This document shows, one piece after another, positions 1 to 11,021 of a stretch of DNA of 64,000 nt (its first letter is position 1; each line of letters begins with the position of its first letter). This DNA comes from Anoplolepis gracilipes (lineage: Eukaryota; Arthropoda; Insecta; Hymenoptera; Formicidae). Below the pieces are notes generated by a model that did no database searches, was not told the DNA's origin, and saw only the letters and a program-made list of their open reading frames with translations. The stretch spans positions 551,001-615,000 of the forward strand of contig NW_027328671.1 of the NCBI RefSeq assembly GCF_047496725.1, written 5' to 3'. Position numbers and translations under genes: made by a program.

Positions 1-456
1 TTTCGGGTAGTATATAATTGTAATATATAATATATAACTAATCATATGTTATACTTTTTATATCCGTATTATCTGCATATATACACGCGATAAACTTTGA
101 TTTATTAAAGTGAACAACTATTGCTAAATCGAAAACGATAAATTATCATATTATTTAACTAAAGACACTACGCTTAAACTGGTTTTTTTATCAATGATTC
201 TGCGACGCAAGTTTTATTCAGTGATAAGAGAAAAATGCGCATTGTAAGCACTTATTTTTATAAACTATTCGTTAAAATTTTAGTCTGTGTATCACAGTAA
301 CGTGTTGAGAAAATATTTATCTGTTTAATCGGGTACAAAAGAAATTTAAAATTTATTTTAATGTGTAATTAATTAATTCGTTATTTAAAATAAGTTATAA
401 AAAATTAAGTTATTATCGTATCACACGGAATACATTAAAATTAATATATATATATA
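1..456. other. AT-rich intergenic DNA
   Basis: No open frame of useful length, RNA gene or recognisable repeat was seen. The stretch is very AT-rich and ends in a short (TA)n tract next to the Tc1-like element. Confidence 0.6.
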
Positions 457-986
457 CACACTACCCTCCATAAGTTTGGAAACACCCTATAAAAATTTTT
501 AATGTAAAGAAAATATATAATAAAATCGATTTATTTTTGTTTGTAAATGTTTATTTACTAATTATATTAATTAACTTGAGTCTGATTCATACGGTATCTG
601 GTGCGTCATTGTCATTTTCAGTGATTGTGATTAATTTTATCAATTTTACAAAAACTTAAATTAAATTGCACTTACAAATGACTTCTTATCACTCTGACGT
701 GTAGTTATAATTCGCGCACACATTACAGGCGCTACTACGTCTAATATGTTGTACTAGCTCTAGTTATAGCAGAATACGTGCTGTAACAGATCAGCACGTG
801 AAATTCAACTTCGAGCGCTCCGGTATTACGAAATAATCACTGATATATTTTCGGCATGTATAAATGTTCCAAGTGTCCTAAGTGGAAATATTTGTTGTCG
901 TATGATATATATTTATATCCAAAACTTACATAGATCACTGTCGTACAACTGTTTATCTGTAAAATATAGGGTGTTTCCAAACTTAT

Positions 987-990
<4 letters not shown>
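457..990. mobile_element. Tc1/mariner-like MITE
   Basis: The left end reads CCTCCATAAGTTTGGAAACA after a TA. The inverse, GGGTGTTTCCAAACTTA, occurs near 968-985. The AAGTTTGGAA core is typical of Tc1-like terminal inverted repeats, and TA is the target of that superfamily. The interior of about 480 bp has no transposase frame, so this is a non-autonomous or decayed copy. The outermost bases of the right end seem to be replaced by a (TA)n microsatellite. Confidence 0.75.
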
Positions 991-1035
<45 letters not shown>

Positions 1036-3197
1036 ATGTACACTAAAATATTAATATAATTTAAAACATAATTATTTTCTAAAATATACATATAATTTAA
1101 TTATATATTTAAAAATAAATTATAAATAAAATATAAATAATAATTAATGTTTGTATATTACTATAATATTATTTATATATAATTGGTATTTCCACGCTCA
1201 TCCTAAAGAATTATAATTTTCAATCATTAAGTACAGCATCCAATTTACGTCATTATTTACTTCACATTGATCCACATATCAAAGATCAACGTTTTTCGTT
1301 TGGATACTTAAACGAGCAATTCAGTGTCGCAGTTGACGCGCAGATATTATTCCAATGACGTAGACCGTAGACGATTCGAAATTTTATTCGCCGATTCCTT
1401 ATATTATAAATGACAAGTTTTCAAGCGTGGCGAGAATGTTGATCCTCTCATTTACAAAATGATATACAATATACAATAACACAATAATAAGTCTATCGAT
1501 AATATAGATATGAAAAGGAATAAATTTTTTATTCAAAAATTACTCATATTCGAAGCCATTACATATTTATGAGAAAAAAGTAACATTCTTTTATCATTGT
1601 TCACACATCCTGACACAATAATCTTGTGCAACTTGACAAATTTGAATGCAATTAATTTAATATTTTATTATTATTATGACTGAATAAATAAATAAATATA
1701 TATGTATGTATATACAATATTTATAATCTTTAATTAATATTAAGAATCTCTTTCTCTAAATATTAAAAAATATTGATTTAGTTATAATAAATTAAAAAAC
1801 TTTCTTCATATCTCTTTTTTTTAAAACAATTGTTCAAAAAGAATTTTTGTCATATTTGCGTGCTTTATTTTTTCAATAGTGATATATATAATTATGGGTG
1901 TACGAAAACAATGTAATCTCTCTCTGTAGAATACTTTGCAATAATATTTTTCTTATTTTGTAACAATATTTTAGAAAGAAATGCGATGTGTATCTTTTCT
2001 TATTTTTCTCTCTTATTATCAATACAAATATATTTTCTTATTGTTACAGTAAGATATGTAAATATCTACTGTATTACTTTTAATGTTTTTATTATGAATC
2101 TTACTATTGGATTGTGGTGTTTTTTTTATATATCTCACAATTAGAATAACAAATATGTGTATATTGGCTTGATTATTGAGAAAACCTGAATTAAAATATA
2201 TCTCATATGATTTAAAATAAAGAATAAAAATAAAATTATATGCACTTTTAAAACTATTGCAGTCTCTCACTTAAGATCATTGTAAAAGTTATCTTAAAAC
2301 ATTCTTTCTAGTAATTTATGTTTTTCACAAGAAATAATCTTCTTGAAAGTTTACACTCGTAATCGAGTAATTTCGTCGTATATACAACGATAACAAAACA
2401 AAACTGCGGTAAAAGCGATATTTTGCTTTATCATATTAACGGGAATTACGGCTATGCAATTTATCATGCTTGATGGTTTTAAACAGGTTGGGAAAAACCC
2501 AGTTCCAGACAGTATTTCCATAAGCCCGCATAGCATTAACCATTTAACATCAATCTTTAATCTCTACCTACTTGACACAACCAATCTCGTCACAGCCAAG
2601 CGAGAGAGAAAGAGTAAATATTTCATCCCAGTTCTTTTTTGCAAGAATAGAGAAAAACTGTAAAAATACTCGTGCGATTATAAATGCGCAAGCACGAAGA
2701 TATAAGTAACTCGCAAGAGAATGTAGACTTACATACTTAATCTCTTTGAAAGATATCTTGCTGGCATTTCGAATAATTCAAAATATGATTGAAGCTACGT
2801 TTTCTTCTCAGAAAATTAATTAACAAACATAATTAATAATTATATTAATATATAATAATTAATAAAAATACGTTAAATCTATTTTTCGTCTTTTCGAGAT
2901 AACACTGCAATGTTATATAGTTTCATTTAAAAATACTTTTTAGATTACTCTATCATAAAGGGGAAGTATCTGTTAAGAAGTCGAAAAAAAAGCGGTGAAA
3001 AAATATGTGTACAAGGAAAAAACATTTAGTCACAGACAATATAAAATAAAGGAAACATTTTTTAAATAAAAATATACATTAAGTTACTAATACATACCAA
3101 GTGAGTTATCACTGTGATCAAAATTATTTTAAGTGCTATATTTATATAAATATATTTATTATGTATTTATAGTAGTATATATATATGTATACTACTA
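991..3197. other. AT-rich intergenic DNA with one weak ORF pair
   Basis: Begins with (TA)n. At 2351-2663 two short overlapping frames (minus 61 aa, plus 69 aa) lie in slightly more complex sequence. Neither has recognisable motifs or convincing splice sites. Nothing else was recognised. Confidence 0.5.
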
Positions 3198-3252
3198 TCT
3201 ATATATATAAGTATTGTCTGTCTGTATGTATGATCGCGAACTCCTTCCACAT

Positions 3253-3720
3253 TTGTGGACCGATTTTCGTGAAATAGGTACCAAAATGTTGCAAATTTTT
3301 CGGAAAAGGCTGTTATGTTGTTTTTTTTAAGTTTCACCCACCCACGCATCCATTCACGCGCTTGCGCATTTATGGACCGATTTTCATGAAATTGGTATCA
3401 AAATTTCGCAATTTTTTAGGAGATGATTACTAGGTGATTTTTTTTAAGTTTTATCTCACCTACGCATCCACCCACGCACCCGTCCACACGCGCGAGTATT
3501 TATCTACCGATTTTCAAGAAATTGGTATCAAAATTTCAGAAATTTTTCGGAAAAGCTGCTATGTGGGTTTTTTTAGGTTTTACCCACCCACGCATGCACC
3601 CACACATCCGTCCACGCGCATGCGCATTTATGGACCAATTTTCACGAAATTGGTATCAAAATTTCGCAAATTTTTCGGAAAAAACTGCTATGTGCTTTTT
3701 TTAGGTTTTGTCTACCCACG
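3253..3720 (+). repeat. About 130-bp tandem repeat inside the Helitron
   Basis: Roughly 3.6 diverged copies, each starting TGGACCGATTTTC and continuing with ATTGGTATCAAAATTTCGCA, a T-run and a CCCACCCACGCATCC segment. Starts are near 3253, 3372, 3502 and 3632. An inverted partial copy lies at about 4004-4079. This internal array explains the frames over 3434-3790. Confidence 0.8.
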
Positions 3721-4345
3721 TAACCTTGATAATATGATATTTGTTAAATCCTGTATTTGCTCATGGTCAACTTTATGTGGCATTTTCTAGAGCAACCAAA
3801 AGTGTAAAAATTAAGATTGATGAATTCATAATCAAGGACATCTAATTGAAGGAAGTGAAAAATGTTTTACAAAAAATATAATATACAGAGAAATTTTGTA
3901 AATTGATAAATTAAAAAAATTGTATGACAGCTAATAATGGCGGGTTAACGGTAGATAAATTAGACGTAAACAAAAAAAATTAAGTAAATAAAATTAAAAA
4001 AAAAACCACATAGCAGCCATTCCTGAAAAATTTGCAACATTTTGGTACCAATTTCGTAAGAATCGGTTCACAAATGTAGAAATTAAAGAAGTTTTTTTGA
4101 AAAAAAATTGTTAATTGGCAGAGAAACCTGGAAAAACATTTTTTCGCGAAAACATAACCTCCTATAATTAAAAAATATAAATGTATAAATAGATTGAAGA
4201 AATGAGCAATCAAAGATATCTTATTAAGTGAAATCTAAAATTTTTTATGAAAAATATTATATAGAGAGGTATTGAAAATTGAAGAATTATAAATTGTGTG
4301 AGAACTAATATTAGCGAGGTCAGTATTGGATAAAGGTTTTGCGGC

Positions 4346-4360
4346 CCGCGCGAAGCGCGG
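4346..4360 (+). other. Helitron 3' subterminal hairpin
   Basis: CCGCGC, loop GAA, GCGCGG: a perfect 6-bp GC stem in AT-rich DNA, four bases before CTAG. In Helitrons such a hairpin marks the end of the transferred strand. Confidence 0.85.
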
Positions 4361-4368
4361 AAAGCTAG

Positions 4369-4524
4369 TAAATACATAATACATAATAGATATAGGTAAA
4401 CATATACATACATATTAATATTATATATACACACATGTGCATATACATATAATTAATATGTTATTTTATATATATATATATGAATATATATATATATAAT
4501 TTTTTTAAATATTTAATTAGATAC

Positions 4525-4572
<48 letters not shown>

Positions 4573-4973
4573 ATATGTAGATTAATTTGACTCCTTCATG
4601 TACAATTATAATTATATATATTTAAACATAATAGCTATATAATAAACCTAATAGAGAGAATAATAACTGAAATTTCTTAATTATTGAACAATTTTCTCCT
4701 AAATTTAATTTTGCAAATATACTGCTAAGATTATTCGCTATATTATTATAATTCTGCCGAAGTAGTATTTAAAAATTAATTGCGCAAACAGTTATTATTT
4801 TTTAAAAAATCTATATTTTTACATCTATTTTTAAAAAATATATCTATATAATTGCAAATCATAAAGTTCATACAAGATTTCGTCGTTTATAAATTTTATA
4901 AATGTCAAGGTATATACATATATATATATCGATAATGATCTAAACAGCAGACACGAAAAAATTTAGTTTCAAT
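4369..4973. other. AT-rich intergenic DNA with (TA)n
   Basis: Contains a (TA)n array at about 4527-4565. No gene or RNA signal was seen. Confidence 0.6.
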
Positions 4974-5108
4974 GGCCGATATTCATAGTTTATTCTTATA
5001 TTTAAGATCATTTTAAGTTTGGTTTTAAATTGTAAAAATTTCATTTAACAAATTAAATCTGAGTCGAAGATCTTACTTAAGACGAACTTAAATATAAGAA
5101 CGGACCAT
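4974..5108. mobile_element. Small MITE with inverted ends
   Basis: The arm GGCC...TTCTTATATTTAAG at the left is matched by the inverse CTTAAATATAAGAA...GGACC at the right. Inner sequences are also partly complementary (CATTTTAAG versus CTTAAGACG). About 135 bp, no coding capacity. Confidence 0.6.
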
Positions 5109-5785
5109 ATACATATATACACATATTCTGTGTTCTAATTAAATGAAATTTTTAATAGATAAAATAAGAAATCTTATTTAAAATTTTGTAATCTAATAAT
5201 TTTTTTGGATACATTATAAAATAATTTTTATCTTCCAGATTTTTTATACATTATTTTATATATAAATGATAAAAAAAGATTTATTACTATATAAATTGTT
5301 AAATGCACGTTCGATTTTTTAAAATTTATTCTGGCTTATCTTTTAAATATTAATGAGGCAAGAATCGATAAAGAGTCAGCGCATACTGAAAATGCACAAT
5401 TATATTTGGAAAAATTGACGATTTCCAAAGGTCTTCATGAAAGGTTACGGCATCGTTTTAGATAACACTTTTTAATTGGTATTTCTCATTAAACGATCGT
5501 TTCTAAGTCGCAGATTTTTATAAGTATTATTATTTCATAAAGATGATAATGTATAAACAAAAAAATTATATCTCTATCCTTTCGAAGGGAATCAATATCG
5601 GTGCATTCAAACCGAGCGATTTATCAACTTAATTAAAAACCTCATTTATGTAATTTCTTCTTAAAACCACAATGAAACATGTGATAAATATAAATGCAGA
5701 CGTAATATGTTGGCAAAGCCAAGAAAGAATGAAATTCATCGGCAACGCTGACTTTGCAGTTTTATTCGTTCGTTATAATATATAC

Positions 5786-5821
<36 letters not shown>

Positions 5822-5855
5822 GTAATATATATATATATATATATATATATACACG

Positions 5856-5890
<35 letters not shown>

Positions 5891-6438
5891 CCGATATACA
5901 GCTATTCAAACATGGTAATCATCATTTTTCGAATACATCTGAGAAATAATATTAATGTTTGTACTTGATTATTATTAAATTAACAATTAGCGGAAGAACA
6001 GTTCATCTACGGAAAAATAAATCAAATTTCCTTAACAAAAAACTTATAGTAATAGTTGCACAAAACATTAATGCTGTTTATTAAAATAAATGTTAATGTA
6101 TCTTTATAAACCTTTAAAACTCTTAAACGGTATAATATTAAAAAATAGGATAGCTAAAAAATTGAACAATATTCTGTATTTGTTAATATTGCATTTGTAT
6201 TATTGCATTTGTTAACAATGATGATTTATTATTTGAAAATCTTTGAAATAAAATGTATAAATATTGGAGCCTTATTTATTCGAATTATTATAAATATAGG
6301 TACCTACGAATTCTGCAATGCTAAAATAAAATCGATCCTTTGAACTGCAAACACGTATACTGCTCTCTTGTCCACATATGTTTGTCACCTTTTGGTAAAC
6401 ATATATGGATCTCCATATGTATGACTTGCTTTATATAT

Positions 6439-6486
<48 letters not shown>

Positions 6487-7114
6487 ATTTGTTTCATAAT
6501 ATTTCATAAATTGTTATTAATTTATATTTAAAATTGCATAAATCTTTATGTAATATTTTTTTTTAGTTTAGTAATAATAGGATTAATAATACATTATTGA
6601 TATATAAATGTATTATTAATGTTATTAATAAAAGAAATGTCTTTCATGCAATTGCATAATTTATCACAACAAATAGTCTACAAATTATCTATAAATATAA
6701 ATAATGTATGTGAAAATAATTTAATAGCTTTTTATAAATGTTACACTATATTACTATATTTATATATTTATATATATATATATATATATTTATATTAATA
6801 TATATATATATATATTATAATATATATATATATATATATTTATATGTTTATTAATATGCAAAACTAGAATATATAAAATAGGATTTTTTATTTTTTAGAA
6901 CTTTTTTTATCTTCTCCCTTGTTTTCTGTTTAGCATTTGCGTAGTAAAAATTAGTCTCATATCAAATTAAATTGAGCAAATTCTCTCATTCTCGAATTTA
7001 CAGATGTGAATAAAACGAGTTCACAATAACATAAGATACATCTTAATTATCATTATCATATCGCATAAATTATCATCAACAAATTGCAAGTTCATCTTCT
7101 CGACGAAATTTGGT
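5109..7114. other. AT-rich intergenic DNA
   Basis: Mostly simple AT-rich sequence, including (TA)n arrays at 6447-6480 and about 6768-6840. Short frames at 5672-5968 and 6340-6531 are created by microsatellites (Ile-Tyr runs) and are not genes. Confidence 0.6.
5777..5886. repeat. Compound (TA)n / TACACGTAA microsatellite
   Basis: Three (TA)n blocks separated by regularly spaced TACACGTAA interruptions, so the array has a higher-order period of about 36-40 bp. Confidence 0.85.
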
Positions 7115-7285
7115 TTATCCCAGACGTGCCTTCGGAGAATATTTTCTTATCCGAAATTTGTTATCTCGGAAGGACTCTTGCATCCTGCAAATCGTAAATT
7201 CGATGAGCGGGAAGTTACAACGAAGTTTCCCAACAGATGCATGACTGGTCGACTTCGTAGTGGGGGACACAGAGTGATCGAGCGA

Positions 7286-7294
7286 TTTATATAG
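7286..7294 (+). promoter_or_regulatory. Candidate TATA box, distal
   Basis: TTTATATAG within a more GC-rich stretch, about 170 bp before the ATG of the secreted-protein gene. A start about 30 bp downstream would give a 5' UTR of roughly 140 nt. This is inference; transcript ends are needed to choose between this and the box at 7407. Confidence 0.35.
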
Positions 7295-7406
7295 GAGAAG
7301 AAATACTTGCCACGCCAGCATTTCAAGTTTGAACGGCGAAACCGTACGAATACCCGTTATTACGATCGTTGTTTTCTGATACCAAATTAGGTAGTACTGG
7401 TGAAAC

Positions 7407-7415
7407 TATAATATA
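7407..7415 (+). promoter_or_regulatory. Candidate TATA box, proximal
   Basis: TATAATATA, 52 bp before the ATG. A start 30 bp downstream would leave a short leader of about 20 nt, common for small secreted proteins. Low information in AT-rich DNA. Confidence 0.3.
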
Positions 7416-7458
7416 TTTACCAAGTTGGTGATTAGACACTTCGACACATTCAACAATC

Positions 7459-7461
7459 ATG
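7459..7461 (+). CDS. Coding exon 1: initiator Met only
   Basis: The ATG is followed at once by GTAAAT, a good donor, so the coding part of exon 1 is exactly one codon (phase 0). The exon must also carry the 5' UTR. The reading frame and signal peptide produced by the join support this choice. Confidence 0.72.
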
Positions 7462-7615
7462 GTAAATAGATTTTTTCAATATTTTATATTCTGTGTAATG
7501 AATATTCTATTAATTGAATAATTTTAGATAACATTTTAGTAAAATATTTTTAAAGATATTTCTTTGAATAAAGATTTATTCATTTTTTTGATAATTAAAT
7601 TTATTATTGTTTTGA

Positions 7616-7649
<34 letters not shown>

Positions 7650-9501
7650 AATATATTTATTTATTTATTTATTACTAACATAAATATTATATAATTATAT
7701 AATTAGATAATAAACATTTATGACCATTTTTATTAAGTATTGTCAAAAAAATTAATTTTGTTTATAATTAAGAAAATTATTTATAAGATTATATATATAT
7801 AACATTTATTATTAAAATTAAATTAGAATTAATTTAGGATATTATTATTTGATAGTATTTATTTTACTCTAATATTTTCATATTGACTAATTTACATTGA
7901 TTTCATAACTTTATATTTAGAGGATGATAAGTCTCCAAAATAAACCTTTTGTTAAAATATGTAAATTCGATTTTCTTTTATATCTTGTTAGTAAATATAA
8001 AAGATAAAGTTTTTAAAGAAAATATTAAAAAATTTTTTTTTATTTCAATATCATAACCATTAAGATCTATACGTCTTGAATTTAAATCTGAATGTAAAAA
8101 ATTATATTTTTTTTTTAAATATTTGGTTGTAATTTTTTTCATAGAACGCATTCGTGTACTGCAAAGATTTTTAGACACGTAGTATGACTACCTAAGACAC
8201 AACATACATGTATAAAATGTATATGTATAAAATTGGTAGTTGTACTGACCCTAACAGCACATATGTTCAAAAGATGTTTTTAAGAAATCCATAGAATGTT
8301 AAAACATATTTTAATATCCTGTGAATCTTTTATAAACATCTTTTAAACGTGTGTGCTGATAGGGGAAATGCACAGGTAGTAAAAAAATGAACTTAAACAA
8401 AATTTATCTCACACTCACAACCATCCGTGTACAAGATATACTCTTTATGTTTTGCTGCGAATATTATTTGAAGAGACAAGTTATTTTATTTAATAAATTA
8501 TTGAGATTGATAAGACTCTTTTAATGTTTACAAACAACTACTTTGAAAGAGAGCGATACCCCAAGTAGAAAAATTCGTGCCCTATGCACCAATCAGTTTT
8601 GCAGAAAAATTTAATTTCTGCGAAACTGACGCATAACCATTCGTGTTTGGATCTTAATCGCTCTCTTTTAAAGAAATTGTTGGTATCTTATTTAACCTTT
8701 GAGTCATTTTTTAATTATTGTTTATCAAGTTCGTAATATTATCTAATAGAGATTATCATTACTACATCATTATCATATCTGAGTTTGTTAAGTAAATAAT
8801 TTATAATACATTGATTAATGTTACTAGTAAGACTATAAATTTAAAACAAAAACAAATACAATTGGGTCTAATTGAGGCTTTTATCATCACTTATTTTTTA
8901 TACCTATTTTTTTATTAAATAATATAATTGAAACATTCATAAATTTCTTTATTCTTCTAAATTGTATTGTTCTCTGTTGTAGCTAAAGTACGTCGTACTT
9001 CTCAGCATTGTGTTTTGCTCAGTGCAATCGCAACGACCATGGCATGCTGGCAATAACAACAATCGTCTGCCTCAAGTTCTACCTCAATATATCGATGAGA
9101 GAATAGCGGCGGAGCAGCAAACAGCGCAGACGAACCCAGCAAATCAAGTGGGTCCAGTGAATCAAACGAATTCAGTAAGTCAAACGAGTCCAGCGAGTCA
9201 AGGAGGCCAAGGGATTCAGGCAGTTGGAACAGACTTGCTCGGAAATCGAATCGGTGGTGCTACGGTTGCAGCTGCAGCTGCACCAGCTTTGAGCACGACC
9301 ACAACAACAATCCCACTTGATTTACCTGTGGACGCTCATGGCGATGTCGATTTGGTGAATAGGATCAAAACCTGGCCGAGAGACAAGCAACCCTTCTGGT
9401 ATATCAACTGGCAGGCGATCCAGGCCCATCGCGGTGATGTGAATAACAGCGCCCAACCTGTCCAGTTGCAACCGAATCCAATATCGTTCTTCGCTGGTTA
9501 A
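7459..9501 (+). CDS. Small secreted protein of unknown function, two-exon gene
   Basis: Joining ATG (7459-7461, followed by the donor GTAAAT) to the exon after the acceptor at 8981-8982 gives a continuous frame of about 173 aa ending at TAA 9501. The N-terminus has Lys3, a hydrophobic core (VVLLSIVF) and a small-residue site near Cys13-Ser17, so it should be a cleaved signal peptide with the mature chain starting near QRPW. The mature chain is Gln/Asn-rich. It then has four diverged 6-residue repeats (NPANQV, GPVNQT, NSVSQT, SPASQG), an Ala/Thr-rich stretch, and a distinctive C-terminal block with TWPRDKQPFWYINW. There are no Cys residues in the mature part, no enzyme motif, and no family I recognise. 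Without exon 1 the frame has no upstream ATG (it could only open at a GTG at 9010), which supports the splice model. Function is unknown; secretion is inferred. Confidence 0.82.
7462..8982 (+). other. Intron of the secreted-protein gene
   Basis: A 1521-bp phase-0 intron with GT...AG ends. The acceptor follows a pyrimidine-rich stretch ending TTGTAG. It holds a (TA)n array near 7616-7650 and a palindromic MITE at 8249-8365. The minus-strand frame at 7978-8178 is not convincing. Confidence 0.7.
8249..8365. mobile_element. 117-bp palindromic MITE, copy 1
   Basis: Ends are CCCTAACAGCACA and, inverted, CCCCTATCAGCACA. The arms also pair through AAAAGATGTTT and a central ATTTTAA-rich segment, so nearly the whole element folds into one hairpin. 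A related copy lies at 10780-10910. Confidence 0.75.
8983..9501 (+). CDS. Coding exon 2 of the secreted-protein gene
   Basis: Starts after the acceptor AG at 8981-8982 with CTA AAG TAC and stays open for 172 codons to TAA. It encodes most of the signal peptide and the whole mature protein. Base composition is clearly higher in GC than the flanks, as expected of a real exon. Confidence 0.85.
   Translation, partial: LKYVVLLSIVFCSVQSQRPWHAGNNNNRLPQVLPQYIDERIAAEQQTAQTNPANQVGPVNQTNSVSQTSPASQGGQGIQAVGTDLLGNRIGGATVAAAAAPALSTTTTTIPLDLPVDAHGDVDLVNRIKTWPRDKQPFWYINWQAIQAHRGDVNNSAQPVQLQPNPISFFAG
9133..9204 (+). repeat. 18-bp coding minisatellite, four copies
   Basis: Units begin AACCCAGCAAATCAAGTG, GGTCCAGTGAATCAAACG, AATTCAGTAAGTCAAACG and AGTCCAGCGAGTCAAGGA. 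Being 18 bp long, gain or loss of units keeps the frame and lengthens or shortens the Gln-rich part of the secreted protein by six residues. Confidence 0.85.
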
Positions 9502-9580
9502 GAAAGCGGATCATGAATTCTAAAATTGAACATATATCGAACAAGACTGTAAAATTGAGCATTTATGTTTAGCACTAGAG

Positions 9581-9586
9581 AATAAA
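9581..9586 (+). terminator. Polyadenylation signal, proximal
   Basis: AATAAA 80 bp after the stop codon of the secreted-protein gene. Confidence 0.5.
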
Positions 9587-9733
9587 AACGCGATCATTGA
9601 TATTTATGGCCACTGACGACAGTGGTTATTCCTAGTCAAAGTAGACTCTTTAGAGAGATGCGAATTCACGGTTTTCAAAGAATCATTAATCAAAATTATT
9701 ATATCAATCCAGTTTCTTGATGATGAAAAATTG

Positions 9734-9739
9734 AATAAA
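9734..9739 (+). terminator. Polyadenylation signal, distal
   Basis: AATAAA followed directly by the GT-rich stretch TGTTGTGATTG, a better downstream element than that of the proximal signal. Confidence 0.5.
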
Positions 9740-9915
9740 TGTTGTGATTGCATAAGTTCATATAATTAGCATGTTTTTATAATATGTATTATTTAATAAA
9801 TAAGTCAGTATAATTAGTCAGTAAATTTTTATATAAAAAAAATAGAAAATAACATTTACATATATATATATATATATATAATATATAAACATATACATAA
9901 GTACATATATGCATA

Positions 9916-9976
<61 letters not shown>

Positions 9977-10678
9977 CTTATAATTATAACTTTAAAAATT
10001 AATAATTTCAAAAAAGATAAATTTTAAAATATACATATATTCCTATTGTTCTGAATCGTTTAGATAAAATAATGTATTAATAACTAACATTTATTCTATT
10101 TACTTTGTAGTTATTTTTAAAATTTTTCTTTGACTTATTAGTCTCTCACATATGGATCATTTTCATCCTATCGATATTTTAATAATAGAATAAAATTAAT
10201 AAAAAAAATATTAAAAACTTATTTCTTAATTTTTATTGTATATGATTATTTTATTAAAGATGTCAAGATATATATATAAATTTTTGTAGATTTTTTAAAA
10301 TTGCGACAATACATACATATGTTACCATAAAAACAAAGTAAAAAAAGTGTGACCTGTGACTTACAATTCTGAATAAAATGCACTATTGTATCCTACAATA
10401 AGAAAGAAAAGAAAAATATATTGTTACTTTATAAAAGAGTACTATTTTATTTACACGTACATACATACATGTATTACATGCACGCACATATACAGAATAA
10501 TTCTAAATATATATATATGTATATGTATAACTGTGATCATTTTAATTTTCATTTCATGTGATAAGGGGTACATTTCGAAGTAAAATACGAACTTAGAATT
10601 TTGTAACGCTGTCTTTTGGTTCCGAGATACGCAAATTTGAAATATTATAAAAACAATATTATATAATATATATAATAT

Positions 10679-10725
<47 letters not shown>

Positions 10726-10779
10726 TTGTATGTATCTATATATCCAGTATAAATCCAGTATATAAACAAGAAATGTAAA
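9740..10779. other. AT-rich intergenic DNA with microsatellites
   Basis: Contains a (TG)n(TA)n array at 9915-9976 and (TA)n at 10682-10722. No gene was recognised; the 65-aa frame at 10386 has Ile/Tyr-rich low-complexity composition. Confidence 0.6.
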
Positions 10780-10910
10780 CTCTAACAACACACAGATGTT
10801 TACAAGAGATCCATAATAAGATGTTACAATATATTTTAACATTCTATGGATCTCTTATGTAAACATCATCTTTTGAAAAGGATGTGTTTAAATGTGATAC
10901 TGCGTTAGAG
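10780..10910. mobile_element. Palindromic MITE, copy 2 of the 8249 family
   Basis: Ends CTCTAAC and GTTAGAG. The internal arms GATGTTTACAAGAGATCC and GGATCTCTTATGTAAACATC pair. The segment TATTTTAACATTCTATGGAT matches the inverse of copy 1, so the two belong to one family. Confidence 0.75.
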
Positions 10911-11021
10911 AAATAAATATTTTGAAATATTGATTGTGCATTTTATAAACATTTATCATTATTATTACAACATATAATTATTATTACAGATCTTATCTAT
11001 TATATATTTATAAAATGTTAA

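Larger units (their letters stand above)
3198..4368 (+). mobile_element. Non-autonomous Helitron, both ends intact
   Basis: The 5' end begins TCTATATATATAAGTATTG followed by a TCTG-rich stretch. The 3' end is CTAG at 4365-4368, preceded five bases upstream by a perfect GC-rich hairpin (stem 4346-4351/4355-4360, GAA loop). The element sits between a host A (3197) and a host T (4369), as expected for Helitron insertion between A and T. There is no Rep/helicase frame in the 1171 bp, so it would have been mobilised in trans. The short frames inside are translations of its internal repeats and not genes. Confidence 0.88.

Noticed and set aside
2351..2663. Overlapping minus 61-aa and plus 69-aa frames
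   Set aside because: Composition is slightly coding-like, but there is no motif, no exon partner and no splice support.
3434..3790. 118-aa and 60-aa plus-strand frames
   Set aside because: They read through the tandem array inside the Helitron; the repeated peptide follows the DNA repeat, and no start or family signal exists.
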